Shown: positions 1-8,484 of the stretch, piece after piece
Numbering within the stretch: the stretch's first letter is position 1
Layout of the letters: every line of letters starts with the position of its first letter
Assembly (NCBI GenBank): GCA_016717705.1
Contig: JADKFD010000024.1
Span: forward strand, 1-64,000
DNA length: 64,000 nt
Direction: 5' to 3'
Source of the DNA: Rhodanobacteraceae bacterium
Lineage (GTDB): Bacteria > Pseudomonadota > Gammaproteobacteria > Xanthomonadales > SZUA-5
Made by a program: the position numbers and the translations under genes
Notes under the pieces: model-generated
The model's database searches: none
Seen by the model: the letters and a program-made list of their open reading frames with translations, nothing else
Told to the model about the DNA's origin: nothing

Positions 1-42
1 CGCGTACACCGGGCTACGGTCGTGTGGGCCGCGACGGCCGGG

Positions 43-513
43 TCAGACCCGCTCCGCCCGGCAGGAATAGCAACCCGGCCGGGCATTGTGCAGATGTGCG
101 TAGGCGATCTTCGGAACGGCGAACATCCGCTCGATCTGCGTGGCGACGTCAGTGCCCTCGCAAACCACTGCGTCGACCATCAGGTGCCGCTCGCTGTAAC
201 CGCGCAGCGAGATCTGGCGTGCACTGACGTACGCGGGAACCTCGCCGACACCCAGCGTTCGCGGCTGCGCATCGCGGCGCACGTAGATCGGGCCGGAAGC
301 GCGGTAGGGCGAGTCTTCGGCCAGATGCTCGAACGGCAGCAACAACAGTTCTTCGCCGACCGCGGCGTCCTGCAGGCTGATGCGGCAGGGGAAGCCCTGT
401 GCCGCAGTGGCAATACGCCGACGCGCGCCGTGCGCACGCAGTTGAATATCGTCGAGATCAAACAACGGCGCGAAGGCTGCGCGATCGAGACCGACCAGTC
501 GAAAACTGCTCAT
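43..513 (-). CDS. DUF1203 family protein
   Basis: A 156-residue protein that I recognise as DUF1203 from its conserved blocks: GFPCRISLQDA near residue 40, EELLLLPFEHL near 54, SPYRASGPIYVR near 68 and the closing HLHNARPGCYSCRAER. No biochemical role is established for the family. The ATG at 513 is chosen because it gives the family N-terminus (MSSFRLVGLD); an upstream in-frame extension of 30 residues does not look coding. There is no signal peptide or membrane segment, so it should be cytoplasmic. It stands alone, with repeat DNA upstream and the window edge downstream. Confidence 0.75.
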   Translation of the reverse strand: MSSFRLVGLDRAAFAPLFDLDDIQLRAHGARRRIATAAQGFPCRISLQDAAVGEELLLLPFEHLAEDSPYRASGPIYVRRDAQPRTLGVGEVPAYVSARQISLRGYSERHLMVDAVVCEGTDVATQIERMFAVPKIAYAHLHNARPGCYSCRAERV

Positions 514-614
514 GATGGATTGACTCCGGTTTGGGGTGGACACAGCGTAGCTGCGACCACCCCGCGGATCTGGCCGTTTTCGGACGCGGAAATCGCCTGT
601 CACCGCGGGCCCTG

Positions 615-1012
615 GCAGGCCTGCGTATCGCGCAGCGGTTCAGCGGCAAGGGCCTGCGGCAAGCACCCGGTGAACGCGATGGAGCCGCGTACACCGGGCT
701 ACGCAGCGGGCTTTGGTAGGCCGTTGTACCGCGTAGCGGTTCAGCGGCGGGGGCTTGCGGCAAGCACCCGGTGAACGCGATGGAGCCGCGTACACCGGGC
801 TACGAAGCGGGCTCTGGTAGGCCGTTGTATCGCGCAGCGATTCACCGGCGGGGCTTGCGGCAAGCACCCGGTGAACGCGATGGAGCCGCGTACACCGGGC
901 TACGAAGCGGGCTTTGGTAGGCCGTTGTATCGCGTAGCGATTCACCGGCGGGGGCTTGCGGCAAGCACCCGGTGAACGCGATGGAGCGGCGTACACCGGG
1001 CTACCGGCTCGG
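615..1012. repeat. Four tandem copies of a ~100-bp palindromic repeat (family A)
   Basis: Four near-identical units follow each other; a marker string (AAGCACCCGGTGAAC) recurs at 661, 762, 862 and 963, giving a period of 100-101 bp. Each unit holds a nested palindrome: TTCACCGG or a variant pairs with CCGGTGAA, and GCTTG-CGG-CAAGC lies between them. Positions 1-20 look like the tail of another copy, and diverged copies occur at 46283-46380, 46480-46559, 58178-58262 and 58888-58980. Open frames through the array are side effects of the repeat. The unit resembles a REP/MITE-type intergenic element. No transposase is seen. Confidence 0.85.
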
Positions 1013-1108
1013 CAAGCGCCCTCCAACGGGTTCGATGAGCGAACAAGCGCGGTGACAAGGGCGAATTCATGGTCTGCGGCGAGCCACGCACGACCAGGAA
1101 AAGCCATG

Positions 1109-1142
1109 TTGACGCCGATCTATACATACCCTATGGGGTATG
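1109..1142 (+). promoter_or_regulatory. Candidate promoter with a CATACCC/GGGTATG operator
   Basis: TTGACG (1109-1114) lies 17 bp from TATGGG (1132-1137), good sigma-70 spacing for the exported-protein gene that starts at 1227. A perfect inverted repeat, CATACCC (1125-1131) and GGGTATG (1136-1142) separated by 4 bp, straddles the -10 element. Its form recalls operators of the CsoR/CstR/FrmR repressor class, but no such regulator is in the window. The promoter and the regulatory role are inferred from sequence shape only. Confidence 0.35.
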
Positions 1143-1226
1143 AATACGCTGCCATTTGCCGTATCGGGAACCGCGGCGCCACCAGGCGAAGTCAGCGTTC
1201 CCGGCACCACCACGTGGAGAGCGCAA

Positions 1227-2949
1227 ATGACACAGAAACCCGAATTCATGACCAACCGATTAGCCGCGGCGATCGTCGTCGCGCTCAGTCTGGCAACGCC
1301 CGCCCTGGCGACCGACTATGTCTCGCCGACCCATGTCTTCAGCCTCGGCGACATCATCGGCGCCTTTGACGGCAGCACCTTTGCAAGCGACCCGACGATC
1401 CTGTGCTACCCGGTTGGCACGACGGCGCTTCCGGGCACCCAGGCCTGCCCCGCCGACATTCCGCCGCCACAAGGCGGCCAGACGCCGACCACCGGGCTGT
1501 ACGCCATCGACAACACCTTTGGCTTCTACGTCAGCGATTTCGTCGGCGCAGCGCCCAAGGTCCGTGACAACGACTATCAGGAGGGCTGGATCGGCAACCA
1601 TGTCGACCCGACCACCGGCAATCCGGGCTTGATGATTGCCGACGCCGCGACCGACACCTTCAGGGTGGCACCGCCGCTCGGAACCTGGTGCGCCGGCATC
1701 GGCGCTGAAGCGGTCAAATGCGACAGTGAGCACTACTCGGTCATGGAGCACATCCTGACCTGCCATGAAACCATTCCCTACGATCCGGCCATCGTGGCCA
1801 GCGGCGAACAACCGCTGCTGCTGGATCCGGCGACCAGGCAGCCCATTCCCGATCCAAACAATCCTGGCCAGTTCCTGCGTTGCCAGAAACTCGACAACGC
1901 CCAGTTCCTGATCCAGAACGGCCAGTGGACGAGCACTCCGATCACGATGGGCCTCGACGGGAACACCGGCCCAACTGTCGGCCAACGAGAGCACCGTACT
2001 CAATAACATCGCGCGCAGCACCAGCTATGCCATCACCGAGAAGGATGACGGCAAGGCGCTGTATCGCTGGGGCAATTTGATCAAGCGCCCGAACGACATC
2101 CGCCTGCTGGCGCGGATTGCGCTACCGTCCGAATGGAAAGTCCCGGGCGCACGCTACACGGTGACCCGCGCACGTCTGATCGTCGACCACTGGATCACCA
2201 ACAATCCAAACGACCAGTTGCGACCCGAGGATCTGGAGAACGAAGGCGCCACCGGACGCATCCCCGGCTCCACCGGCGTACTGCCGCGATCGATCCAGGT
2301 CGGCGGCTTCCTCTACTCGGCCCGCGACTGCTACGAGGGCGATGGCGATTTCCTGCCGGCAGGATCCGTGTTGCAGAACGGCGCATTCGCGACACCCACC
2401 AACGACCCGCTGCCGTTCTCGTCGGATCTGACCAACGGCCTGACCAATGCCTGGTACACCACCGTCGACCGTGAACCCTTCGAATGGTCGTACACCGGGG
2501 GTGGCGCGCAGTTGCCGGTCGATGACGGTTCATTGGGAACGCTGATGTCGGGGCCCCGCTGGCGCCTGCGCGCGAACAAGTTCGGCCAGGACGTTCCGGG
2601 ATTGGAGATTCCGCTGATCCCGTGCAGCGCACCGCCTTACCAGAACAACAACATCAAGTACGAAATCGGTGCCCGCACGCTCACCGAATTGAACCTGCTC
2701 GACTGGAAAATACCCGGCGCCAGCCCGTTGATCGACTCCCGCGCCTGGATCGACTACGCCTTCAACCCCTTCATTGTCGTCGACCCGAACACCGGCGTGT
2801 CCTCCAACGGCACCCCGATGAGCAACGACTTCGACCTGGTGGTCTACATCAAGGGCGACCGCAAGCCGACCGTGCTTTACTCGGCGGTGCTGGAACTGAG
2901 CTATGAAAATGGACCGCCTGACGTGGTGTACCTGAATGGCTTCGAATGA
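1227..2949 (+). CDS. Exported protein of unknown function ending in VVYLNGFE (one frameshift)
   Basis: The ATG at 1227 follows a GGAG ribosome site and starts a signal peptide (hydrophobic LAAAIVVALSLATPALA, likely cleaved before TDY). The first frame runs to 2006 and the second is open to 2949. Around 1970 the frames join without loss of sense (GLDGNTG then QLSANES), so a single missing base near 1970 is the simplest reading; the corrected product is about 575 residues. I do not recognise a domain. The mature protein has scattered cysteines and many Pro/Asn-rich loops and is probably periplasmic or surface-exposed. The C-terminus (VVYLNGFE) resembles the short ...F-x-x-GFE endings I recall on exported xanthomonad proteins. 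The stop overlaps the next start (ATGA), so the two genes are translationally coupled. Confidence 0.6.
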
Positions 2950-3782
2950 GCTCTGGCGATACCTCGTCCCGCTGGCAGGCGGCCTGGATGCTGGTTGCTG
3001 CCGGATGCCAGAGCCAGGGGCACAAACCGCCCCTGGTGGACTCCACGCAGACCGAAGCCGTGACGGTCGCCGATGCGGTTGCGGCAGGGGATTGTGACAG
3101 GCTGCGCCGTCTGCTCGAAGGCGGCGCCAGCCCGAATCCAGAAAGCCCGGCCGCAGCCCCGTTGGTGCAGGCGGTTGCCAAAGGACAACTGGAGTGTGCC
3201 CGCGCACTGCTGGACGCGGGCGCCGATCCCGATGCGACTCGCGCCGACGGCTCATCGGCGCTGCAGATCGCTGCGCGCGCCAATGCCACCGAATTGGTGG
3301 CATTGCTGCTGAGTCGCAAGGCAAGACCCGAACTGGCCAACTCCGGGGGTGTCGCCGCGCTGGCAGGGGCGGCCGGCAACGGCAGCAGGGAGAGCGTCGT
3401 GCTGCTGCTGCAGGCCGGCGCACCGGTGGATGCGGCATCAGCGCGCGGCTGGACGGCATTGCACGCCGCGATCGCCCAGGGTCACACCGAAATCGCCTCG
3501 CTGCTGCTGGAGGCCGGAGCCGACGGCGGACGCGCCGACGTCAATGGTGTCACGGCGCTGATGATCGCTGCGGCTGCCTGTCCGACATGCATCGATCTGT
3601 TGCTGGCGCGTTCGGTCAACATCGACGCGACCGACCGGCAGGGAATGACGGCACTGATGGTCGCCGCCCAGAACGGGCAGCAGGTTGCCATGCGGCGATT
3701 GCTCGACGCAGGCGCCGACCCCAGTCTGAAAGACCAGAGCGGTCGCACCTACCTCGATTGGGCAGCGGCTCAAACCCGGTGA
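2946..3782 (+). CDS. Ankyrin-repeat lipoprotein
   Basis: A 278-residue protein starting on the ATG of an ATGA overlap with the preceding exported-protein gene. The N-terminus has a short hydrophobic stretch ending in LVAAGC, a plausible lipobox with Cys21 as the lipidated residue, although the hydrophobic core is short. Residues from about 40 to the end are ankyrin repeats: the ...GASPN/GADPD...ALQIAA/ALHAAI...LL..GA pattern occurs about seven times. Such proteins are protein-protein adaptors. Coupling to the upstream exported protein suggests the two act together, perhaps as a periplasmic binding or immunity pair, but this is inference. Confidence 0.75.
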   Translation: MSSGDTSSRWQAAWMLVAAGCQSQGHKPPLVDSTQTEAVTVADAVAAGDCDRLRRLLEGGASPNPESPAAAPLVQAVAKGQLECARALLDAGADPDATRADGSSALQIAARANATELVALLLSRKARPELANSGGVAALAGAAGNGSRESVVLLLQAGAPVDAASARGWTALHAAIAQGHTEIASLLLEAGADGGRADVNGVTALMIAAAACPTCIDLLLARSVNIDATDRQGMTALMVAAQNGQQVAMRRLLDAGADPSLKDQSGRTYLDWAAAQTR

Positions 3783-3812
3783 GCGGACCGCTGCCCAGCA
3801 AGCGCCTGTCGC

Positions 3813-5162
3813 TCAGAACACGAAGCCGATACCCACCGCCCAGCCATCGGCGTCGCCATTGACCAGCGGGCGACCGCTGGCGTCCGACCATTCGCGATTG
3901 AGCTTGAGCACCCAGCTGTGGTCGGGTTCGTAGCGCAGGCCAAGCACATGTTTGCGCTCGCGTTCGACCAGGCCGGCGACGCTGGTCAGGTCCTCGATGC
4001 TGACGTAATCGTATTCGTAGATCAGGCTCAGGCGCGCGTCGGGAAAGGCCGTGCCGCTCCAGTCCGGATCGAAGAAACGGTTGATGTCGTAGCCGGCGCG
4101 CGCGTAGCCGCCGTATTGCGTCGCCGCGCCACCGTCAGGGCGCTCGGCGCGCATGTGCAGGTACTCGCCGGCGAACTTCCAGCCTTCATGGCGCCAGTTG
4201 AAGTCCAGGCCCCAGCCGCTTAGTTGCTGCTCGCCCGCGTCGTCGTAGGCGCCGCTGTAGATGCCCAGGCCAAGTGCCAGGTCTTCGCTGTTGCGCAAGC
4301 TGATGTGAGCGGCAAGGGCTTTGTTGTTGTTGTTGTCCTCGCCGAACCCCTGGCGCGCATTGCGCAGACCGTTCACACCGATCTGGTCATCCAGTCCGGT
4401 GATCAGATAGGCCTCCCAGTCGATCTGCCAGTTCTGGCTGAGCTCGCGATGGCCGACCAGGCCAAAGCCGTTGTCGGTCCAGTCCGATGGTGAGATCAGC
4501 CGCGACGACAATGGCCGGTAGATCACATCGCGCAACGGCGCGTAATGGTCGGCCTCGTTATTGCCAAACGGCACCAGGATCACGCCCCCGCGCAAGGACA
4601 GGTTGTCGGTCAGCAGCATGTCGACATAGGCTTGTTCGACCAGTACCTCGCCGCCGCGCGGACCACCGACGGTCGCAGCACGTTCGAACTCGATCTCGCT
4701 GAAGAAACTGATGCGTTCGTGCGGCTGGCCACTCAGCACCATTTCGAAGGACTCGGCGTCGATGATCGAATCGGTGCCACTGCGCTTGCCGGCATTGACC
4801 GCGCCGTAGGCACTGATGGCGATATCGCGCTGGCGCGCGGCGCTTTCTGCGGCAATCGCCTGGCCTTGCGCTGCGACATCGCTGCGCACCGTCTCCAGAT
4901 CCTTGCCCATCGCCTCGACCGTGCCGCTGACGGCAGCGATCGCCTCGGGAACCTGGGGCGCGGTCGCGGCCTGGCTGTGCTCGATCGCCGTTCGCAGTGC
5001 TGCCAACTCGGCTTCCATGCGGTCCCAGCGCGCCTCCAGCGAATCCAGCCGCGCCTCCACGTCCGCTGCGTCGGCAGCCGCCAATGGCGAGGACAAGCCA
5101 GCGCCGAACGCCGCCAGCAGCGCGGCTGCCAATGCGCTTTGCCGCATCATGTTGTACTTCAC
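3813..5162 (-). CDS. Outer-membrane beta-barrel protein with N-terminal coiled coil
   Basis: A 449-residue protein with a signal peptide (ALAAALLAAFGAGLSSPLAA), then a heptad-rich coiled coil over about residues 32-112 (DVEARLDSLEARWDRMEAEL and following), then a barrel-like region of alternating hydrophobic and polar residues ending in ...WAVGIGFVF with C-terminal Phe, the usual BAM-recognition signature. It resembles trimeric porins that carry an N-terminal coiled coil. The start is GTG at 5162, overlapping the TGA stop of the upstream kinase gene (GTGA), so the two are translationally coupled. The substrate is unknown. ATG codons at the fifth and sixth positions are alternative starts. Confidence 0.75.
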   Translation of the reverse strand: MKYNMMRQSALAAALLAAFGAGLSSPLAAADAADVEARLDSLEARWDRMEAELAALRTAIEHSQAATAPQVPEAIAAVSGTVEAMGKDLETVRSDVAAQGQAIAAESAARQRDIAISAYGAVNAGKRSGTDSIIDAESFEMVLSGQPHERISFFSEIEFERAATVGGPRGGEVLVEQAYVDMLLTDNLSLRGGVILVPFGNNEADHYAPLRDVIYRPLSSRLISPSDWTDNGFGLVGHRELSQNWQIDWEAYLITGLDDQIGVNGLRNARQGFGEDNNNNKALAAHISLRNSEDLALGLGIYSGAYDDAGEQQLSGWGLDFNWRHEGWKFAGEYLHMRAERPDGGAATQYGGYARAGYDINRFFDPDWSGTAFPDARLSLIYEYDYVSIEDLTSVAGLVERERKHVLGLRYEPDHSWVLKLNREWSDASGRPLVNGDADGWAVGIGFVF

Positions 5163-6597
5163 AGACTGACCTCCAGAATTACCGGTGCGGCGCGCAGGTT
5201 TGCACCCTGAAGGACCAGGGCGTAGCTGCCCAATGGCACGCCGCGCGCCACATTCAGATTGAACTCGATGCTGCCGTCGCCTGAATGGGTGAGCGCGCCG
5301 ACCCGAAAGCGCGGATCCGGCGTGCCGCCGACACTGACCACCACGGCGTTGACGGATGCCAATCCGCTACCCTCCAGGCGCATCGTCACATTGCGGCCGG
5401 CGCGCAGGGTGCGCGGACTGAAACGAGAAATCTGTACCTGCACGGTATCCGCGGGCGGCGGGCCGGTTGTCGCTTCGTGCGGCGCAATCGGTTGCGGAGC
5501 GTCCAGCGGCGCCGCGGCGCTGACCGGCGGCTGCGCAGGCTCAGCTGCGGGAACCGTGCTGGCTGGCACTTCGGTGACGCTGGGCCTCAAGGTTTCGCTC
5601 GGCTGCGCCGCGACTTCAGTCGCAGATGAGGCCGACTTCGGAGGCGGCGCCTTGGGCAGCGCAACAGCCGCTGGCGCGCGGGACTCAGGCTCGGCTTCGG
5701 TCAGGTTCGCGACGGCGCTGGCGTGGTCGGAAACGGTGCCGTGTTCGACGGCGGCGGCAATTCGGCCAGTCGCGCGTCCGGATGGATCTGCGCCAGCAGC
5801 GCGGTCAAGGCCTGCACCAGGCTGTCGGCGCTCTCCGGCCGCAGTTCCGGCTGCTTGGCCAGGCAACGATGGATCAGCGCGGACAATTGCGGCGGCATGC
5901 CCGTCAGCCGCTTCGACAACGGCGTCGGCTCAAGCTGAACCACGCGCGCCACCGTGGCCTGCACGTTGTCGCCGCGGAAGGGATTGCTGCCGCAGAGCAT
6001 GGTATAGAACAACAAGCCTAGCGCATAGATATCGGCCGCGGCCGAATGCGCCGAGCCGGTCATCACTTCCGGGGCGACGAACTCAGGCGTACCGACGAAA
6101 TAGCCGGAGGCCGTCAGCTGGCCTGCGCCCGATTGGGCAATGCCGAAGTCGAGCAGCTTGCAACGGCCGTCATCGAGTGCACGCACGTTTTCCGGTTTGA
6201 GATCGCGATGCAGCACGCCCACCTTGTGCGCCGCGGCAATCGCCTGGGCGACGTCCAGCATCGCCTGGACCTGCTCGCGCAGCGTGTGCGGCCGCAGCAT
6301 CCACTGGCTGAGGTCCTCGCCGGCGAGAAATTCCAGCACCAGGAAGGGCGACTGCTGGTCGACCCCGAACTCCAGCAAGGTGACGATGTTCGGGTGATTC
6401 AACCGGCCCATGGTCTGGGCCTCGCGCAAAAAGCGCTCGCTGGCCTGGGGATCGCTGCCCAGCGTGACCAGCTTGATCGCCACCTCGCGGCCGATATCCG
6501 GGTCGACGGCCAGAAAAACACGCCCCATACCGCCCGTGCCGAGCAATTTCTTGACCCAGTACTTGCCGATCTGTGCTGGTAGAGCCGCCGAATTCAC
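5159..6597 (-). CDS. Ser/Thr protein kinase with Pro-rich linker and IPT-like C-terminal domain (frameshifted)
   Basis: The first frame (6597 down to 5701, 298 residues) is a Hanks-type kinase: glycine loop GTGGMGRV (20-27), Lys42, HRDLKPEN (130-137), DFG (150-152) and a PEVM substitute for the APE region near 176. That frame stops in a Thr/Pro-rich linker. A second frame continues from about 5710 to 5159 with a Pro/Ala-rich linker and a final domain of about 90 residues (VQISRFSPRTLRAG..., VVVSVGG, LGSYALVLQG) that looks like an IPT/TIG or other Ig-like fold. A one-base indel near 5710 would fuse the two. No transmembrane segment is obvious, so how the Ig-like tail reaches a partner is unclear. 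The stop overlaps the start of the outer-membrane barrel gene. Confidence 0.7.
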
Positions 6598-6745
6598 ATC
6601 CTCAGGTCTCGTTGTGCATCCCGCTCACTGTAGACGCGCTTGCTTGGCGCTTGCTTAAGGCAGACCTCAGAATTGCGGGAGATGCTTGGCGACGAACCGA
6701 GGCGCGTTATGCGATATCCCGCGCCTCACGCTGTATCGGAGAATC

Positions 6746-6820
6746 TGTAGGAGCGCGCTTGCGCGCGATGCTGTTCTCGGCGCATGCCGACAAGCGATCG
6801 CGCGCAAGCGCGCTCCTACA
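6746..6820. repeat. Inverted REP pair (family B, GTAGGAGCGCGC type)
   Basis: Two 26-27-base arms, TGTAGGAGCGCGCTTGCGCG at 6746 and its reverse complement ending at 6820, face each other around a 22-base spacer. The same arms occur as pairs at 43719-43794 and 51502-51579. The arms can form a long hairpin, as in BIME-type elements. Confidence 0.85.
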
Positions 6821-6954
6821 TGAGATTGGCCATGGGTTTCCACCCAGGATCAAGGAACGGAAACACCCCGCTCCGCGTCACCCCGAGCATCCTCCAGGCA
6901 TGCTCGGGACACCTTGACCTGTCGCAATGGATGTCCCGGGACAATTGTTTGACA

Positions 6955-6990
6955 GTCTTCAGCGGCAGAAGACCGATCGCGATCGGTTTT
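6955..6990. promoter_or_regulatory. Overlapping palindromes upstream of the BlaI-type repressor
   Basis: GTCTTC (6955-6960) pairs with GAAGAC (6968-6973), and ACCGATCGCGATCGGT (6972-6987) is a perfect 16-base palindrome. A TTGACA hexamer lies at 6949-6954. The position 40-70 bases before the repressor start suits an autoregulatory operator, but the sequence does not match the TACA/TGTA boxes of studied BlaI/MecI operators. Confidence 0.35.
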
Positions 6991-7028
6991 CTGATACCGT
7001 GTTCTCAGTGTGAAATCGAGGTCTGTTT

Positions 7029-7427
7029 ATGCTGAGGTTCCGGGATTGGTCATTGGGGGAACTCGAAGTGGCGGTGTGCAACTCGCTGTGGGATGCCGGT
7101 GAGACGGACGTGCGCGGCATGCACGAACGGATCGGCGTGCCGCGCGGCATCGCGTCGAATACCATCCAGTCTGCACTCGAACGACTTTACCGCAAAGGCA
7201 TGTTGCACCGGCGCAAGGTCAGCCACGCGTTCTATTACGCGCCGGCGATGACCAGGGCCGCTTTCGCCGCGGGTGTGCTCGACGGTGTCGCCAGCGCGCT
7301 CGGCGGCGGCGCGCAGCCGCTGCTCGCTGCATTCGTCGAACATGCCGAGCAGATTGATCCGGCCGCGCTGGATCAGCTCGAAGCGCTGGTTCGCAGCGCG
7401 CGCGCGCGCTCCGACCACAAGGAATAG
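7029..7427 (+). CDS. BlaI/MecI/CopY-family transcriptional repressor
   Basis: A 132-residue winged-helix protein: LGELEVAVCNSLWDAGETDV at the N-terminus, recognition region GIASNTIQSALERLYRKGML near residues 40-60, and a C-terminal dimerisation helix. Members bind palindromic operators as dimers and are released when the partner sensor peptidase triggers their cleavage. The M56 peptidase gene starts 5 bases downstream, the usual pairing. No beta-lactamase or copper ATPase gene is nearby, so the target is probably the pair itself or a distant gene. Confidence 0.85.
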   Translation: MLRFRDWSLGELEVAVCNSLWDAGETDVRGMHERIGVPRGIASNTIQSALERLYRKGMLHRRKVSHAFYYAPAMTRAAFAAGVLDGVASALGGGAQPLLAAFVEHAEQIDPAALDQLEALVRSARARSDHKE

Positions 7428-7432
7428 CGAAC

Positions 7433-8432
7433 GTGCATCTGGCCCTGTTCGCGATCGACGTCTGGCTGCTCGTGTTGGCCCTTGCCCTGTTGTTGTGGTC
7501 GCAAGCGGTCCCGACATTGGCCCGGGGGAGCCGCCATCTCGCCCCGGAGGCGCGTGCGCGGCGCTTGCTCGGCTACGCCCTGGCACCCTGGGCCATTGCC
7601 TGGCTTACGGTCGCTTTGGCATTCGCACCCACCTGGCTGGCCGCGACTGGCTGGGTGACTGACTGGTGCCTGTCGCGTAATGCGGGCTCGCTCGCCGCGT
7701 GCCCCATGCATGGCGTCGCGACCGATCCCGACCCGGTGGCTCCCCTGCTCGCCATGCTGGCCCTGCTGCTCAGCGCAGTGGCCTTGATGCGCGCCGGCTG
7801 GATGGTCCATCTGGCCATCTCCATTGCCGGCCGTCTGGGCATGGTGAAACAGCGCTCGCTGATCATCGATGGGCTGCGCGTCGACGTCGTCGCCGGCGAT
7901 CAGGCGCTGGCCATGGCTTTGTGCGTCCCCAATTGCCGCGTGGTCGTCTCCGAACAGGTCGTCGAAAGCCTGGAAGCGGCGGAATTTCGCGCACTGATCG
8001 AACACGAGCGCGCACATCTGGCGCGCGGCGACGCCTACGCCACGCTGGTGCTCGGCATTGCCACCATGTTCCTGCTGCCGCGGGCACGCCGGGAACTTCG
8101 CGGCGCCTGGCGCCTGGCGGTCGAGCAGAGCTGCGACAGCATCGCCGCCTACCGCACCAACGCCCTGACGCTCGCCAGCGCGTTGCTCAAGTACGCGCGC
8201 CTGCACACCGCGCTGCCGCGGACCGCCATGGTGTCGGCCTTCGACGAGGCTGACCTGGGTGCGCGCATCCGGTCCCTGCTGCATCCGGACACCGGCGTCG
8301 CCACTGGTCCGTCCGGCTGCGCTGGTGGCTGTCTGCGTCGCTGCCACTGGCTTCGCCTTGCACGAACTGGGTGAGTTCGTGCTGCCGCTGGTGCCGTTGA
8401 TGCCCTACGCGCAGCGCTCGTTCATTTGTTAA
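7433..8432 (+). CDS. M56-family (BlaR1-like) membrane metallopeptidase, frameshifted near the C-terminus
   Basis: Starts with GTG at 7433, just after the repressor gene. Membrane segments lie near residues 8-24, 47-70 and 103-130. The zinc-peptidase motif HERAH is at 191-195, with a downstream EQSCD (231-235) typical of M56 peptidases. The uncorrected frame ends at 8374 in a Cys/Arg-rich tail. Shifting one base near 8305 gives instead a hydrophobic segment (ALVAVCVAATGFALHEL) and the end PYAQRSFIC at 8432, clearly the genuine C-terminus. There is no penicillin-binding sensor domain, so the signal detected is unknown. The expected role is cleavage of the neighbouring repressor. Confidence 0.75.
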
Positions 8433-8452
8433 AAAAACCGATTGTCGGTCGG
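8431..8452 (-). terminator. Rho-independent terminator for the flavo-iron-sulfur protein gene
   Basis: Read on the minus strand, ACCGA-CAA-TCGGT forms a short stem followed directly by seven T residues. It lies about 35-50 bases past the minus-strand gene end at 8485 and overlaps the M56 stop codon on the other strand. Confidence 0.55.
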
Positions 8453-8484
8453 TATTGTCAGCCGGATCGACGCCAGACATTCAC

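Larger units (their letters stand above)
6598..7028. other. Intergenic region between kinase and BlaI genes
   Basis: No gene is supported in these 430 bases. The region holds a family B inverted repeat pair (6746-6820) and, next to the BlaI start, the palindromes described separately. It is shared by two divergent transcription units. Confidence 0.6.

Noticed and set aside
615..1012. CRISPR array
   Set aside because: Units are about 100 bp and directly adjacent, with no variable spacers and no cas genes nearby.
615..1107. Open frames across the family A repeat array
   Set aside because: The frames repeat with the DNA unit, have no start signals and no recognisable protein; the DNA palindrome explains the sequence.
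5701..5866. Separate start of the IPT-like protein at 5866
   Set aside because: The first part of that frame is antisense-like shadow of the kinase; the domain reads better as the kinase C-terminus after one indel.
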